A stretch of 64,000 nucleotides of DNA from Xylona heveae TC161 (GCF_001619985.1 NW_017264198.1:62001-126000); one strand, 5' to 3'; shown: positions 35,141 through 45,733, counted from the first letter of the stretch. Notes: generated by a model from the letters alone, not told the origin. Program-made: numbers and translations.

Positions 35141-36789
35141 ATGTCATTGAGCATGGACAAATATGATGTTGAAACCAGCGCTGTCCCCAGTGAAAGCGGA
35201 AACTTTTCAGCCGGAGAAATTGAGGATGTCCCAGCCATCGATCCGCAGCTCGAAAAGCGGACACTTGCCAAATTTGACAAATACTTGCTCCCTCAATTAT
35301 TCGTCATATTGATTCTTGCTTACCTCGACCGCACAAACATCGGTATGCCAAAACCATACGCAACTGAAACAACTCTATCTGACATGAATGCATAGGCAAT
35401 GCCAAAGTCTTCGGCTTCGAAGACGGAATCGGACTGAAGGGCACCCAGTTCAACACCCTTTCCACGATTTTCTACCCTACTTACGTCACCCTCGAAGTTC
35501 CATGGACCATGGCCGTGAAAAGATTCGGTGCAAACCAAGTCCTAGGAGTTGCCATGGTGGCTTGGAGTATTATCACCTTGGGGACCGGCTTCATCCATAA
35601 TTATCACCAGGCGATTGCTGTGCGAATCTTGCTGGGTACTTTCGAAGCCTGTCTCGTGCCGTCCATCGCGTTTATTATTTCGACTATCTGGTCCAGAGAG
35701 TCTCAGTCCAAGCGCATGGCCATGATCTACGGCTGCCAGTGTCTGTCGGGCGCTTTTGGAGGTCTTATTGCAGTACGTGACAAAACCCTGGTCTTCGTAG
35801 GAAACGATATTGAATCGGCTAACAACATTCCTAGTATGGAATCGAGAGTATGGGTAGAAAACACGGCCTAGACTCTTGGAGATGGTTATTCATCATTGAA
35901 GGCGCCGCATCAGTTGGTCTATGTGCTATTTGCTGGTTGTTGCTTCCCAGATCTGCGGAGGGGGCATGGTTCCTCAGTGCCGAAGAGAAGGAGGTCATGC
36001 GAGCTCGCAAGCAACGAGACATTCTTTACAAGGGCTCTGAAGAATTCTCCTGGTCCTATGCTCGCATGGCTTTTACGGATCCGTTTATCTACGTTGCATC
36101 GTTGAGCTTCTTTTGTTCCTCGATTGCTCTCTTTGGTTTTGGTACCTTTCTCCCTACCATTATTAAGGGCCTTGGGTAAGTGATGATCCCATGACCCCAG
36201 CTAAGGCTGTTTCCGTCAAAATGAAGTTGCTGACTGCTCTTCCAGTTACACGTCAAAACAAGCCAACTATTTGACCATTCCTGTGTACTTTTTTGCCACA
36301 ATGATTCTCTGCACAGCCACAGCTGTCTCGGATCGCCTCAAGAAGCGTGCCGCTGTCATTTGCTTTGCTCCAGTCCCGGTTATTATTGGTTACATTATTG
36401 TCTGTGGGACAGACAGCCATGGCGCAGGTTATTTTGCCATGTTCTTGATCGGAGCTGGAATCTACACTTACAACTGTTTGATCCTCACCTGGGTCACCAA
36501 TAACCTCTCCCCCGACTATAAGCGCAGCGTGGGCATGCCATTTTTCGTCTCACTTGCAAACATTTCCGGCATTGTTGCATCGAACATTTATCCTTCAACC
36601 GATGGCCCACGATACCTCGTGGGCAATGCAGTCAGCGCAGGCATGGAGTTTCTTGCTCTATTAGGAATCGGATGCATGTGGTGGATGCTCAAGAAACGAA
36701 ATAATACAAAGGAAACGCTCAAGGCTCAGGGTGTTGAGGACAATGGCAAGGAAGGGGACAGAGCACTGGATTTTGTTTACAATTTATGA
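35141..36789 (+). CDS. MFS permease, Dal5/allantoate type (anion:cation symporter)
   Basis: Four exons (35141-35342, 35396-35772, 35835-36175, 36246-36789) give 487 aa. Typical features of the fungal Dal5/Tna1 group are LAYLDRTNIGNAKVFG across intron 1, TLSTIFYPTYVTLEVPW, RILLGTFEACLVPSIAFIIS, ESMGRKHGLDSWRWLFIIEG after intron 2 and NNLSPDYKRSVGMPFFVSLAN. About 12 hydrophobic segments are visible. By family it is a plasma-membrane importer of organic anions such as allantoate, nicotinate or similar carboxylates. The substrate cannot be read from the sequence. It has no obvious link with the cluster that follows. Confidence 0.9.
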
Positions 36790-37649
36790 TTTCATGTATA
36801 TTATGTCTACGCCCTTTCTTTATATCCGCTATGCTAATATGCCCATCAATTGCTTCTTATATATATTAATATTTTACTCGAACAGAATTGCCCAGTACTC
36901 ATCCGCAATTTACTCCTCGCAAATCATTAATCTGGTTCACCAATGTCCACCCTTTAGTAGCGCTCGTATTTTCATTATGATGCTCGAAGTTGATTATCCC
37001 GCATTTCAATCGGGCAGTGCAACGAAAGTAGATTTTGCAGATTAGCTGCTGACAAAAAGGTCTGCTGTATTTCCTATTTTTGGATGACTGGGTCACCAAT
37101 CGGCAGTATGCATCATCGTTGCTCCTAAACCGAGGATTGTAACATGTTCCTGCATCTAGCAGTGTGAAATTTCGCCGTTCGATAACAACTGGCAACTCAG
37201 GGTCCAGGGTGTTGTGATGACTGCTGCTCTGCGCATTTTGGGAGAACAACCGTGTCATGAGAAATGAACGTGGCGGCTTCCTCACCATATGAAATAAATT
37301 CTATCGATTAAAATTTTCGTCGCCGCCTAGACAGCTTAAAGAACCAATGAGATTTAAATTGCTATAACTCCATGTAGCTACAAGTCTCAGCTGGTTATTA
37401 ATTGAAGGGTCCAATAACCTCCGACTTTGAGGTTTCCGATTTTACACCCGAGCCTATCGCCCATTAGACGAGAGAAGAGACATGCCAACACGCCGCTCAA
37501 AATCGGCGGCGGCAGCACCCAGACATGAATATGCATTTTAATATGAGAAACCTACCTAATATTGTATAGTAAATTGATATGTTTGTACATACATCTGTCG
37601 CTTGAACCTTTTTCCCTCCCTTCATTGACGTTCTGTGAGAAGCATAATC
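36790..37649. other. Intergenic region upstream of sugar-type transporter
   Basis: These 860 bases between two plus-strand genes are AT-rich, with short frames only. The promoter of the transporter at 37650 should lie here. Confidence 0.55.
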
Positions 37650-39517
37650 ATGGCCCATCAATATAGGATAGTAACGAATACGGAGCCCGAAAAGGACCCT
37701 TTGAATAATGAAAATCACGAAAAATTCGACAGAAGAATGCCGATGAGTCTGAGCAAGTGGCAACTGACCTGCCTCACCATAAGCATGGGAGGGTAAGAAG
37801 CTACCTAATCTCCTTGACGTCTGCTGACATTAATTCAGTCTTCAAGTTACCTGGGTTACGATCATGGCCGAGGGTTCTGTACGTCGAAGAGATTACCCTG
37901 ACTTTACACACCAATATTAATCAATACCAGCCATTCTTACTATCCCTTGGACTTGCACCTTCCCTGATATCGCTTGTTTGGCTGGCTGGTCCAATTTGTG
38001 GCACGGTCTTACAGCCATTCCTTGGATATAAAAGTGATGCTTGTACTCACAAATGGGGCAGAAGAAAACCATTCATCTTCTACGGTACAATTGGCGGAAT
38101 AGTTTCCATGAATCTGCTGGCCTGGACAAAGGAAATAATCTGGCTCATCTGTTACATTCTTAGTGTGGATCCTTACGCCCTTGGTCCGACTCTGATCACC
38201 AAGATACTTGCAATTGCATGTATATGGGCACTAAATGTATCACTTCAGCCCGTCCAAGTCGGTCTTAGGTCGCTCACTGTGGATTCTTGCCCGCCTAGTC
38301 AACAAGTCACTGCGAGTTCCTTTACCAGCTGCATCGTTATTCTCGGTAGCATAATTGGCTACGGATGTGGGTTCTTGAAAATGCCCATTCCGAATATCAC
38401 TGGATGGATAGAAAACTCTCAGTTCAAAGGTCTTTGCTTGCTCGCCTCAATTTTACTAGGATTGACCGTTGCCATTACCCTTACCACAACAAGAGAGAAC
38501 AGTCCCGCCACAGACTATCCACTCCTGAAAAAGGTGGGTTTCCGGCAGATATTCCCGGAGATCTACAAAACCACCAGGTCCTTACCTCGAAAGATCAAGA
38601 TGGTTTGTCTAGTCCAATTTTTCTCTTGGTTTTCTTGGTTTCCTTTTTTGTTTTATATCACAACGTACGTACCCCTGACACCACCAACGGAGGAAAATTT
38701 AGCAAGCTGACATCTACAAAAACAGGTATTTGAGCAAACTTTGTCAGTGATCATTCATCATATCATACTTTTAAATGCTAATATCAGATCTACAGACGAA
38801 TATAGTATTCTGATTGCTAAAATGGGCCCACCTTCCACCAGATTTTACAATGCACTTCACGAGCAGTCTCTCCGCCACGGGACATTGGCACTCCTTCTCT
38901 TTTCATGTGTCGCCCTTGTTACAAATATAGGCCTTCCCTATATGGTACGGCAAGAGATATCAAACACCACAAGCCAATTTGTTCGAAAAGAGAAACGGAG
39001 TTGTGCTCGAATGGGGACTTATATGTCCATTTCTCGAGCATGGATGAGCTCACACGTTTTGATGTCCGTCTGTCTTTTTGGTTTAACTGTGGGAGACAGT
39101 TTTATCTCTTCCGTTGTCTTTGTCGCCCTGCTCGGAGTCTGCTGGGGTCTCACTCAATGGGCACCTTTTGCCATAATCGGGGAAGAAATCGCCACAGACC
39201 CCAAGCCCAATATCTCATCTCACTGTATAAGTGAACCACCATCCCCAAGACGGCAGTATTTCGATGACAATCGAGATGTTGAGTCGAAGGATTACGACCA
39301 CCAACAAGGGAACATAAAATCCATGGCGGCCACTGCAATGGGCGTCCACAACATTGCTATTGCTATGCCACAGATGGTATCTGCAGTCACTAGCAGTTTG
39401 ATTTTTGGGATTTCTGGACCGTCACACCTCGGCCCAGTAGAGGCATTGGCTTGGATTTTGCGAGTCGGAGTTGTTGCTGGGGCATGCACTGCTTATTTGG
39501 CCAGACGGATCGAATAA
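37650..39517 (+). CDS. MFS sucrose / alpha-glucoside-type H+ symporter
   Basis: Five exons fit the reading phase: 37650-37792, 37839-37878, 37931-38664, 38726-38746 and 38788-39517, for 555 aa. Family marks are LTCLTISMGGLQVTWVTIMA across intron 1, LVWLAGPICGTVLQPFLGYKSD, the loop WGRRKPFIFYG after TM3, and GVCWGLTQWAPFAIIGEE with ATAMGVHNIAIAMPQM near the end. This is the SUT/GPH group that takes up sucrose, maltose or other glycosides. Exon 4 is only 21 nt (TYLSKLCQ region), and a direct splice from 38664 to 38788 would also keep the frame. It is the left neighbour of the UstYa genes; whether it belongs to the cluster is unknown. Confidence 0.85.
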
Positions 39518-39827
39518 AGATGGAATTACTTCAAGCTTTTGTAGAAATGGAAAGAAGAAATTAATTCCAGGACACCTGTAAATTCTAATCAAACTTTTCG
39601 GAGAGAGTGAAACATATTTCTAGAGCTTCTCAGCTATTCGTTCAGTCCGTGTGCCAATATACTGAAATTTATTTACGCTTTATCGCGGCTCGCCTGTGTA
39701 TATATGATCTAACATAAAATACTCCGTAACACTTTCTTGTGTTGGCTTGTATAAAATGAAATGCAAAGTCCAAAAAAATTACATGTAATATCTCAATGTT
39801 ATGAATCTATGATTATACTTCGTATCT
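39518..39827. other. Spacer between transporter and UstYa gene 1, 3' ends
   Basis: These 310 AT-rich bases lie between converging genes. No gene was seen. Confidence 0.6.
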
Positions 39828-40535
39828 TCAACAATCAGGAAACGATATCTCTGCCCTGGTGATGACCGACTCCATCGGAACCGACGTGTTCATCAACGTA
39901 TCCGTACAATGCTCGGTATGGTGATAACTGCTCAAGCCACTCTCGACTATCCCGCCTCTCTCCAAAGCTCGATGCATCAGTCGCCACCCATACGAGCAAT
40001 GGTAGATGTGATACTTTCTCGTCGTCCAACTGGTCTCTCCTACTGGCCGTTCGGACAGAATCTCGTAGTTTTCAATGGGTTGCTGTGCATCACTGTCGTA
40101 GTAGAACGGCTCAGACGCCACTTCGAGAAACTCCTCGCTCAGATCGGCATCATAACACGCCGGCGCAAGCCATGCCAGTGTTAACAGGTCAAAGATACAC
40201 CCGTTGGCGCGGGCCGTCGTGGCATCGGTCCCGCATGGCTGAAGCTGGTGCGCCGTGCTGGGGTTCACGCGGCTCATACCCACGGGGAGCAGAGCACTTG
40301 GTGCTGGCGCTGGCGATGGCGCTGGCGATGAAAAGGGATTGCGTGGCGAGATCAGAACCAGACTCAAGACTGCCAGTGACGTGATTAATGTTGCTGCTTG
40401 GATGGAAAGAGATACGAGAGAAGATGATAGCATCATCGGTCTGACTGGTGGCGCTGTTGCGGGGATACTGTCCAAGTCGGCATCGGCATCGGAAGAGTTG
40501 AGTAGAGCATATTTTGGTTTTCCTGGGTATGCCAT
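39828..40535 (-). CDS. UstYa-family (DUF3328) protein 1
   Basis: Single exon, 235 aa. A cytosolic N-terminus is followed by one membrane helix (about residues 41-63, SIQAATLITSLAVLSLVLI), a Pro/Ala-rich stem, then the lumenal domain. That domain has CGTDATTARANGCIFDLLTLAWLAPACYD and the two motifs HIYHC and HTEHC that mark UstYa proteins (HXXHC twice). Known members work in ribosomal peptide and some other fungal pathways, where they carry out oxidative cyclisation or related oxidation of peptides in the secretory route. The GCxFDxxxxxWxPxxC segment is common to all three copies here and puts them in one subgroup. Both HXXHC motifs are intact. Confidence 0.92.
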   Translation of the reverse strand: MAYPGKPKYALLNSSDADADLDSIPATAPPVRPMMLSSSLVSLSIQAATLITSLAVLSLVLISPRNPFSSPAPSPAPAPSALLPVGMSRVNPSTAHQLQPCGTDATTARANGCIFDLLTLAWLAPACYDADLSEEFLEVASEPFYYDSDAQQPIENYEILSERPVGETSWTTRKYHIYHCSYGWRLMHRALERGGIVESGLSSYHHTEHCTDTLMNTSVPMESVITRAEISFPDC

Positions 40536-41216
40536 GGCGGTGGTTATTGTCGACTGGGATTTGAAAAAGGAAAGCTAAGTAGGCAGACGGTTACATGAGT
40601 GTATGCGATAGCAGAATGATGATTTAAAGAAGACCGTGCCGTAAAGGAATAAAGATAGCTTTTTCGATAGTATCGATATTTTCGATGCCACGGATGGGAT
40701 GCCACAAATGGTTCTCTTTCTCTCTTTTTTTTTTCTTGTTTAGTTTTGTTTCTTTAATGCCGAATGTATCCTGGCTATCCAAGGGTTTTTGTTCCGATTC
40801 CGATTCTGCATCATCAAATGCCCTGGACACATCCGAGAGTTATCGCCGAGAGTTGATTAAACAACTTGGTCCCGAATAGGCCATGACCTCCGACTTTGAC
40901 ATGCAATTGCTTTTTCCCTGATTTTAGCAGTCACAAGTCTTGAATGGCGGTCTGGTGAGCCAAGGGGTTTGTTTCAATTTTTCTTTTTTTTTTTGGACGT
41001 ATTGCCTTTGTAGATGACAATGAATGTTTAGTATGAATTTACGCAGCACGTGGCAGCAGTGATAGTAATAATTGGATTTGAAAAACAAAATGCAAGCTCA
41101 ATTGATGTTATATTACTCTCAATATGTTTTGAAAAATCAGGTAAATGAGTAGCAAAGGCCATAATATTGTATTCAATAAATATATACATTCTGCCTCTCC
41201 AATCTTCGTAGCCTTG
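40536..41216. other. Spacer between UstYa genes 1 and 2
   Basis: These 681 bases hold the promoter of UstYa 1 and the 3' UTR of UstYa 2. Two T-runs lie near 40728-40735 and 40984-40994. A short frame near 40624-40830 has no recognisable product. Confidence 0.6.
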
Positions 41217-42038
41217 TCATGTTAAAGTTACACACTGAACAAAAAGTAAATGTACGCGGGTATTGACTTCTCCATAATCTACCAGCTCCGGATTTGCAAT
41301 CAGCTTGGTGCAATGATCCGTGTGGCCGAGCTCGATGCCCTCGTTTGAAACCGGACTCTCCGCCATTGCTGCCAAATGAATCATTTTGAGCACGTAGAGG
41401 CAATGCTGAACATGATAGCCTTGAGTGGTCCACACGACTGGAGTATGTGGTAATTCATCCGCCGTGAGAGGCCTTAGATCTGTGGCATTGCTAGGTCTCT
41501 CAGTATACCATTCCCATGGGCCATATTCGGCTGCCCATCGAGCTGATTCTTCTTGGTCGAAGCAAGACGGATGCATCCAGCCAAAGCTCATGATGTCCCA
41601 AAAACATCCGCGATCTTGGGCCTCCTCGGGCGTGGTTCCGCAGTGTGCTGTGACTACTGAACCTCCTTGGACTTGTGCTTTGGGAGCATTAGGAACTTTG
41701 CCGCTTCGACTGTCCTTGACGAGAACTGAAAATGCAATCATTCCTAGGAGAACAATGGATGCGATGGCCACAACCGACACACCGGAGCGATAACAGGAGC
41801 GTCTGGGGGGGACCGGACGACGTGCATGTTCTTCATCATCGGCGTCAGATTCTGCGCTGGAACCTTGACCCACAAACGGCTTTTCGGATTCATCCTGTCC
41901 TTCCTCCAATCTGTGCACGTCACTTTTCAGGAACCCTACAATTTTACAGAGTCAGTCTGAGTTTCAATACTGCCTAAGGAAGGCTTGTAGCGTACAGCTG
42001 TGTAGTTTTTTCGGATAAATTGCTTTATGGAGAGACAT
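41217..42038 (-). CDS. UstYa-family (DUF3328) protein 2
   Basis: Two exons, 41996-42038 and 41217-41935, give 253 aa. The short first exon (MSLHKAIYPKKLHS) joins WFLKSDVHRLEEG; without it no ATG opens the main frame. A single membrane helix lies at about residues 65-87 (VVAIASIVLLGMIAFSVLV). The lumenal domain has AHCGTTPEEAQDRGCFWDIM, GWMHPSC, then HVQHC and HTDHC. Both copper/metal-type HXXHC motifs are complete. The gene is divergent from the GNAT gene, with only 244 bp between start codons, so they are likely controlled together. Role as for the other copies: probable oxidative modification of a secreted peptide. Confidence 0.9.
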
Positions 42039-42282
42039 GTTTCCAGCAGGTATATTCGTAAATCATCTTGATCCGTTGCAGAAAACAGAATGGCATGGCT
42101 TTTAAGACTGATAAGAGAAGCCGGTTGTATGGGAATCAAACCCTCGCCGAATCTGACCCCTGCATCTCCCCCACCAACGGCCGATAAGTATCGGACACTT
42201 TGCAATCTCAATTCAGCTTAACTGCCTTCGATGAAGACGCTCATGTTTTGCGCTACAGTCCTAACGTACACAACTTTCGAAC
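42039..42282. promoter_or_regulatory. Bidirectional promoter, UstYa 2 and GNAT genes
   Basis: These 244 bp separate two outward start codons. It holds a near-perfect palindrome CCGATAAGTATCGG at 42181-42194, that is CCG-N8-CGG, the kind of everted site that Zn2Cys6 proteins often bind. The zinc-cluster regulator at 48059-49711 is an obvious candidate; this is inference. Confidence 0.5.
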
Positions 42283-43056
42283 ATGTCTTTTGCCATACAG
42301 CCTTGCAGTCCTGCCGATGCCCCGGGGCTTGCGGCCACTATGATGGGTGCCCGTTTGACCGATCCCCACTGGGTTTTTCTATGGAAGGATCCCTGCCCCC
42401 AAGACATCATCGCCAGAGCCAGTGAGAGACTTCCGTGGAATCTTATTAGTGGAAGAGATACCAAGCGGCATCAGAAGGTCATAAATGTCGAGACTGGCAA
42501 AGTAGTCGGATATGCCCGATGGTCTCTTCCCCCAGACTTGGCCAAGGCAGGGAATGTCTGGCTGGAAGCCCAAGTAGCTGAACCTTCGCGCGTGGATCTT
42601 GAGATCTATGAAAAGAATTTCAAGGCCAACACAGATAACGGCCGCCTTATTGGCTTGAAGACTGGTGCCATGATCGGCTTTCGCAGTGCACCACTTGAAG
42701 CAGCAGATGCTAGAATCATGAGAGACGGACCCTTTCTGAGTATATTATCCAGCCGATGTAGTTGAGTTGAGTACCAATTACTAATCAGCTTGCCAGTGAT
42801 GGATTATTTAACCACAGACCCTGCCTTTTGGCGGAGAGGTATCGCAAGCATGCTCGTGCAAAGTGGGCTGAAGGTTGCAGATCGTTATGGAATAAAGACC
42901 TATGCAATGTCTGAGCCAGCTGGATTGAAAGTTTATCTCAATCATGGCTTCAAGCTAGTGGAGACTGTGTCCACGGATTATTCAAAGTACGGTGGAACGG
43001 AACCACTGGTAGAATATTTTCTGGTGCGGGAACCAGTTTCGCTGCAGCCGAGATAG
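42283..43056 (+). CDS. GNAT-family N-acetyltransferase
   Basis: Two exons, 42283-42739 and 42797-43056, make 238 aa. The intron falls just before the acetyl-CoA site, and splicing gives FLMMDYLTTDPAFWRRGIASMLVQ. The R/QxxGxG/A loop is present as RRGIAS, with VYLNHGFKLVET as the usual beta-strand after it. By family the protein transfers an acetyl group to an amine. The substrate is unknown. It shares a 244-bp promoter region with UstYa 2, which makes it a candidate tailoring enzyme, for instance on the N-terminus or Lys side chains of a Lys-rich peptide. A general detoxification role is just as compatible with the sequence. Confidence 0.88.
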
Positions 43057-43152
43057 CTCTCGACAATGATATATACGATCCAATACACCTTAATTATCAA
43101 TCTTTTCTACAATCATAATGTACTTAAATTTCACTTTTTGCCAAAGATTTTC

Positions 43153-44073
43153 TTAGTCTACCAACAGAACGTCTGCTTCGGAGAGCTTTATACATGAGTT
43201 ATACACCACGCGAGTCCATGTATTGATCTTTTCGGAAGGTGTTTTTTCCGAATTCTCAACATACTTCAGACAATGCTTGGTGTGATTTTGCTGTGCAATA
43301 ACTTGCGGTATAAGCACATTATCATCTTTTTTGGCCATTGCCAAAATGGCCTGCGACCATTTGCAATGTTCGGTGTGATAGTGATGGGTTGTATAAACAT
43401 CAACTACACGACCCGTCATTGCGACCTCCTGCGGGATCTCCACAGTAAGATTTGAATCCAAATAAAACTTGTATGGACCCTCGGAGAGCCCAGCTGTGGA
43501 CAGGCTTTCGTAGTAGCACTCTGGTGCTGTCCAGCCATAATTCATCAAGTCAAACACGCAGCCAAGGGCTTCCGCTTCACTGGGATAGCTGCCACAACGG
43601 CGAGTCCCACCAAGTTCAAGAGGTCCGCCAAATGAGTCTATATAGTCCGGTTGAAGGGCATTCTTCTGAGGGATTGTGTGCATGTGCACATAAGATCCAG
43701 GGGTGTGTACAGTAAAACTTGTAACCACAACGGTGACAAGTGTTGCGGTTGCTAAAATTGCGGCAATGATGAGCGTCTTGGGTGTCTCGAGAAAACGGCG
43801 ACAAATATCTTGGACGGAGTTGGGTCGAGATTTCAATGACCTGATCAAGTCGTCGTGATTTTTCTCCTCAAGACCGTGTTCTTCATCGACCAATGGTACC
43901 TGATCATACGCGAATGTTGAAGTTGACGATGAGGGGGATGGACTTGATGATGGCATCGATTCGTGATATGACTCTATAAAACCTTCCGTGAGCATTATAA
44001 TCATCGGATCGACGGGATTAAACTTACGCATGTTGTTTCCCATATATAAGGTCAAGAAACTAAGCGCAAGCAT
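43153..44073 (-). CDS. UstYa-family (DUF3328) protein 3
   Basis: Intronless frame of up to 306 aa. Several in-frame ATGs exist; a TATA-like sequence at 44098-44106 is only about 25 bases before the first, so the real start is more likely 44031 or 43956 (267 aa). The protein has an acidic N-terminus, a membrane helix (TLIIAAILATATLVTVVVTS), then CGSYPSEAEALGCVFDLMNYGWTAPECY and the pair HTEHC and HTKHC. Both HXXHC motifs are intact. Spacing and the GCVFD segment match copies 1 and 2. It lies next to the repeat precursor on the same strand, 800 bp downstream of it. Probably acts on peptides in the ER/Golgi. Confidence 0.9.
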   Translation of the reverse strand: MLALSFLTLYMGNNMRKFNPVDPMIIMLTEGFIESYHESMPSSSPSPSSSTSTFAYDQVPLVDEEHGLEEKNHDDLIRSLKSRPNSVQDICRRFLETPKTLIIAAILATATLVTVVVTSFTVHTPGSYVHMHTIPQKNALQPDYIDSFGGPLELGGTRRCGSYPSEAEALGCVFDLMNYGWTAPECYYESLSTAGLSEGPYKFYLDSNLTVEIPQEVAMTGRVVDVYTTHHYHTEHCKWSQAILAMAKKDDNVLIPQVIAQQNHTKHCLKYVENSEKTPSEKINTWTRVVYNSCIKLSEADVLLVD

Positions 44074-44873
44074 TGAACTTGGGTTTGCCTAATTTCGTAT
44101 ATATAAACAATATTACGAAATGGTATTCATGTGACTTATTTGACAGTCAAAGTCGGTCCCAAGCATCATGTCCACTTTCGGGCCGTTAGATTCGGAGGTA
44201 CATCAGGGCCAAATAACAAAATGATTGGCTGGACGGAGAGCCCAAAATAAACGACCCTTTTGTTATTTTTGTGACCATAATTTACTGCTCGAAATGAGAA
44301 AGTATCTATCATACTATGCTCTACCTGGTTGATAAAGCTTATATATATATATTAAGAAAAGGCAAAGCAAACTAGAAGATGGTAAAATCGTACATGGAGG
44401 CTAGCATCAAATCTCAGAATATCTAAACACTAACAGCCAGATGACAACGTACTTCAAGTAGAATTGAACGGAAAAAAGAAAACGCAATGCAACAGCAACA
44501 CGATAATTTAAAAACCTCCAGGAGCAAGATCGTGTATTAGTAAATAGAACTTTATTTATTCATTCTAGCATTATGCCAAACAGTCTCGTATAGAATGCAA
44601 AGTTAATTATTTACAGCAACTAGCAAATCTTGATAGAAGAGAAACGATTCTAGAAATACAAAGCATGCCATAAAATAATATTGGAAGTCGTATAAGACGC
44701 GTTCATCAAATTATCATCATATTGAAGTTAGGACTACACATAGTTGACCTTGACTAACAAACACATTGGAGGAGACCCAGTTCAATATGACACAACCGTC
44801 AATTATATTCATTAAGGACCCTGTACATAGACCCTCCACAAATAATCTTGTTTGAAGTCGAGATGAGCGAGGT
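44074..44873. other. Region between UstYa 3 and precursor gene
   Basis: These 800 AT-rich bases hold the promoter of UstYa 3 and the 3' UTR of the precursor. CCG-N7-CGG lies at 44183-44195, about 110 bases before the UstYa 3 frame, similar to the site at 42181. No gene was seen. Confidence 0.55.
44183..44195. promoter_or_regulatory. Possible Zn2Cys6 site, CCG-N7-CGG
   Basis: CCG at 44183-44185 and CGG at 44193-44195 lie upstream of UstYa 3. The site is short, so chance is possible; the similar site in the UstYa 2/GNAT promoter makes it worth noting. Confidence 0.3.
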
Positions 44874-45633
44874 TTAATCGACTTTCTCCTTCGAAGGCTC
44901 GCGTTTGTCCACCTTTTCCTTCGAAGGCTCACGTTTGTCCACCTTTTCCTTCGAAGGCTCACGTTTGTCCACTTTCTCCTTCGAAGGCTCGCGCTTCTCG
45001 ACCTGCTCCTTAGTGGGCTCGCGTTTGTCCACCTTCTCCTTTGAGGGCTCGCGCTTCTCGACCTGCTCCTTGGTGGGCTCGCGTTTGTCGACCTTTTCCT
45101 TTGAAGGCTCGCGTTTGTCCACCTTCTCCTTTGAGGGCTCGCGCTTGTCAACCTTTTCCTTCGAAGGCTCGCGCTTCTCAACCTGCTCCTTTGTGGGCTC
45201 GCGCTTCTCAACCTGCTCCTTAGTGGGCTCGCGCTTCTCAACCTGCTCCTTAGTGGGCTCGCGTTTGTCAACCTTTTCCTTCGAAGGCTCGCGCTTCTCA
45301 ACCTGCTCCTTGGTGGGCTCGCGCTTCTCAACCTGCTCCTTAGTGGGCTCGCGTTTGTCCACCTTCTCCTTTGAGGGCTCCCGTTTGTCGACCTTCTCCT
45401 TGGAAGGCTCCCGCTTCCCCATAAAAGGACTCAAAGCCAAATTGAAATCTGGTATATCTCTTCGGTCCCTTGCGTCAAGCGACCGTTCACCTAAAATCAT
45501 TCACAATAAGCTTTATCCTTTATTTAGATAAATTTGAAAGCATTGGTGCGGCCAACTTACTTGGAGTTTCAAGCGGGAAAGCAGCAACTGCAGCTACCAT
45601 CGCCACAAAGGTGGCAAGAGAAATAACCTTCAT
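44874..45633 (-). CDS. Secreted Kex2-repeat peptide precursor (RiPP-like)
   Basis: Two exons, 45561-45633 and 44874-45490, give 229 aa; the 70-nt intron has GTAAGT and TTTTAG ends and keeps phase (PLETPS to ERSLDAR). Residues 1-18 are a clear signal peptide (MKVISLATFVAMVAAVAA). Residues 26-49 hold DARDRR and then DIPDFNLALSPFMG. Residues 50-229 are 18 perfect decapeptides, each KR plus EPSKEKVD (11 copies) or EPTKEQVE (7 copies). KR is the Kex2 site, so the secretory route should release 18 octapeptides. This layout is that of fungal UstA-like precursors (signal, short pro-region, many Kex2-bounded cores), and three UstYa genes lie close by. The repeats lack any aromatic residue, unlike known dikaritin cores. 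Alternatives are a secreted hydrophilic repeat protein or a Kex2-processed signalling peptide. Confidence 0.9.
44877..45416 (-). repeat. Array of 18 tandem 30-bp units in the precursor gene
   Basis: Exactly 540 bp, 18 units of 30 bp, ending at the stop codon. Two unit types (S/K/D and T/Q/E versions) are mixed without strict alternation: in transcription order S S T T S T T T S S S T S T S S S S. Synonymous changes (for example TTC/TTT, GCG/GCA and CGC/CGT codon ends on the opposite strand) differ between units, so the amino acids are more uniform than the DNA. Confidence 0.97.
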
Positions 45634-45733
45634 CTTGAAGAGGTAGTTATGACAATGACAGACGGGTTGGTGGATAAGAGCTAGTTCCTGTAAGATTGAG
45701 TCTCGATAGATAGTATGGCTGGTACGGGTTAGC

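Noticed and set aside
44717-45331. A 204-codon Arg/Ser-rich frame on the minus strand over the array
   Set aside because: Same cause: a shifted reading of the repeat units, without a start context or a signal peptide.
44905-45531. A 208-codon frame on the plus strand opposite the precursor
   Set aside because: It is made by the 30-bp repeat, whose length is a multiple of three, so several frames stay open. The minus-strand reading has a signal peptide, a proper intron and Kex2 sites; this one has none.
44874-45633. Reading the precursor as an alpha-type mating pheromone
   Set aside because: Pezizomycotina alpha pheromones have few copies of a Trp/Cys/Gly/Pro-rich peptide; these repeats have none of those apart from Pro.
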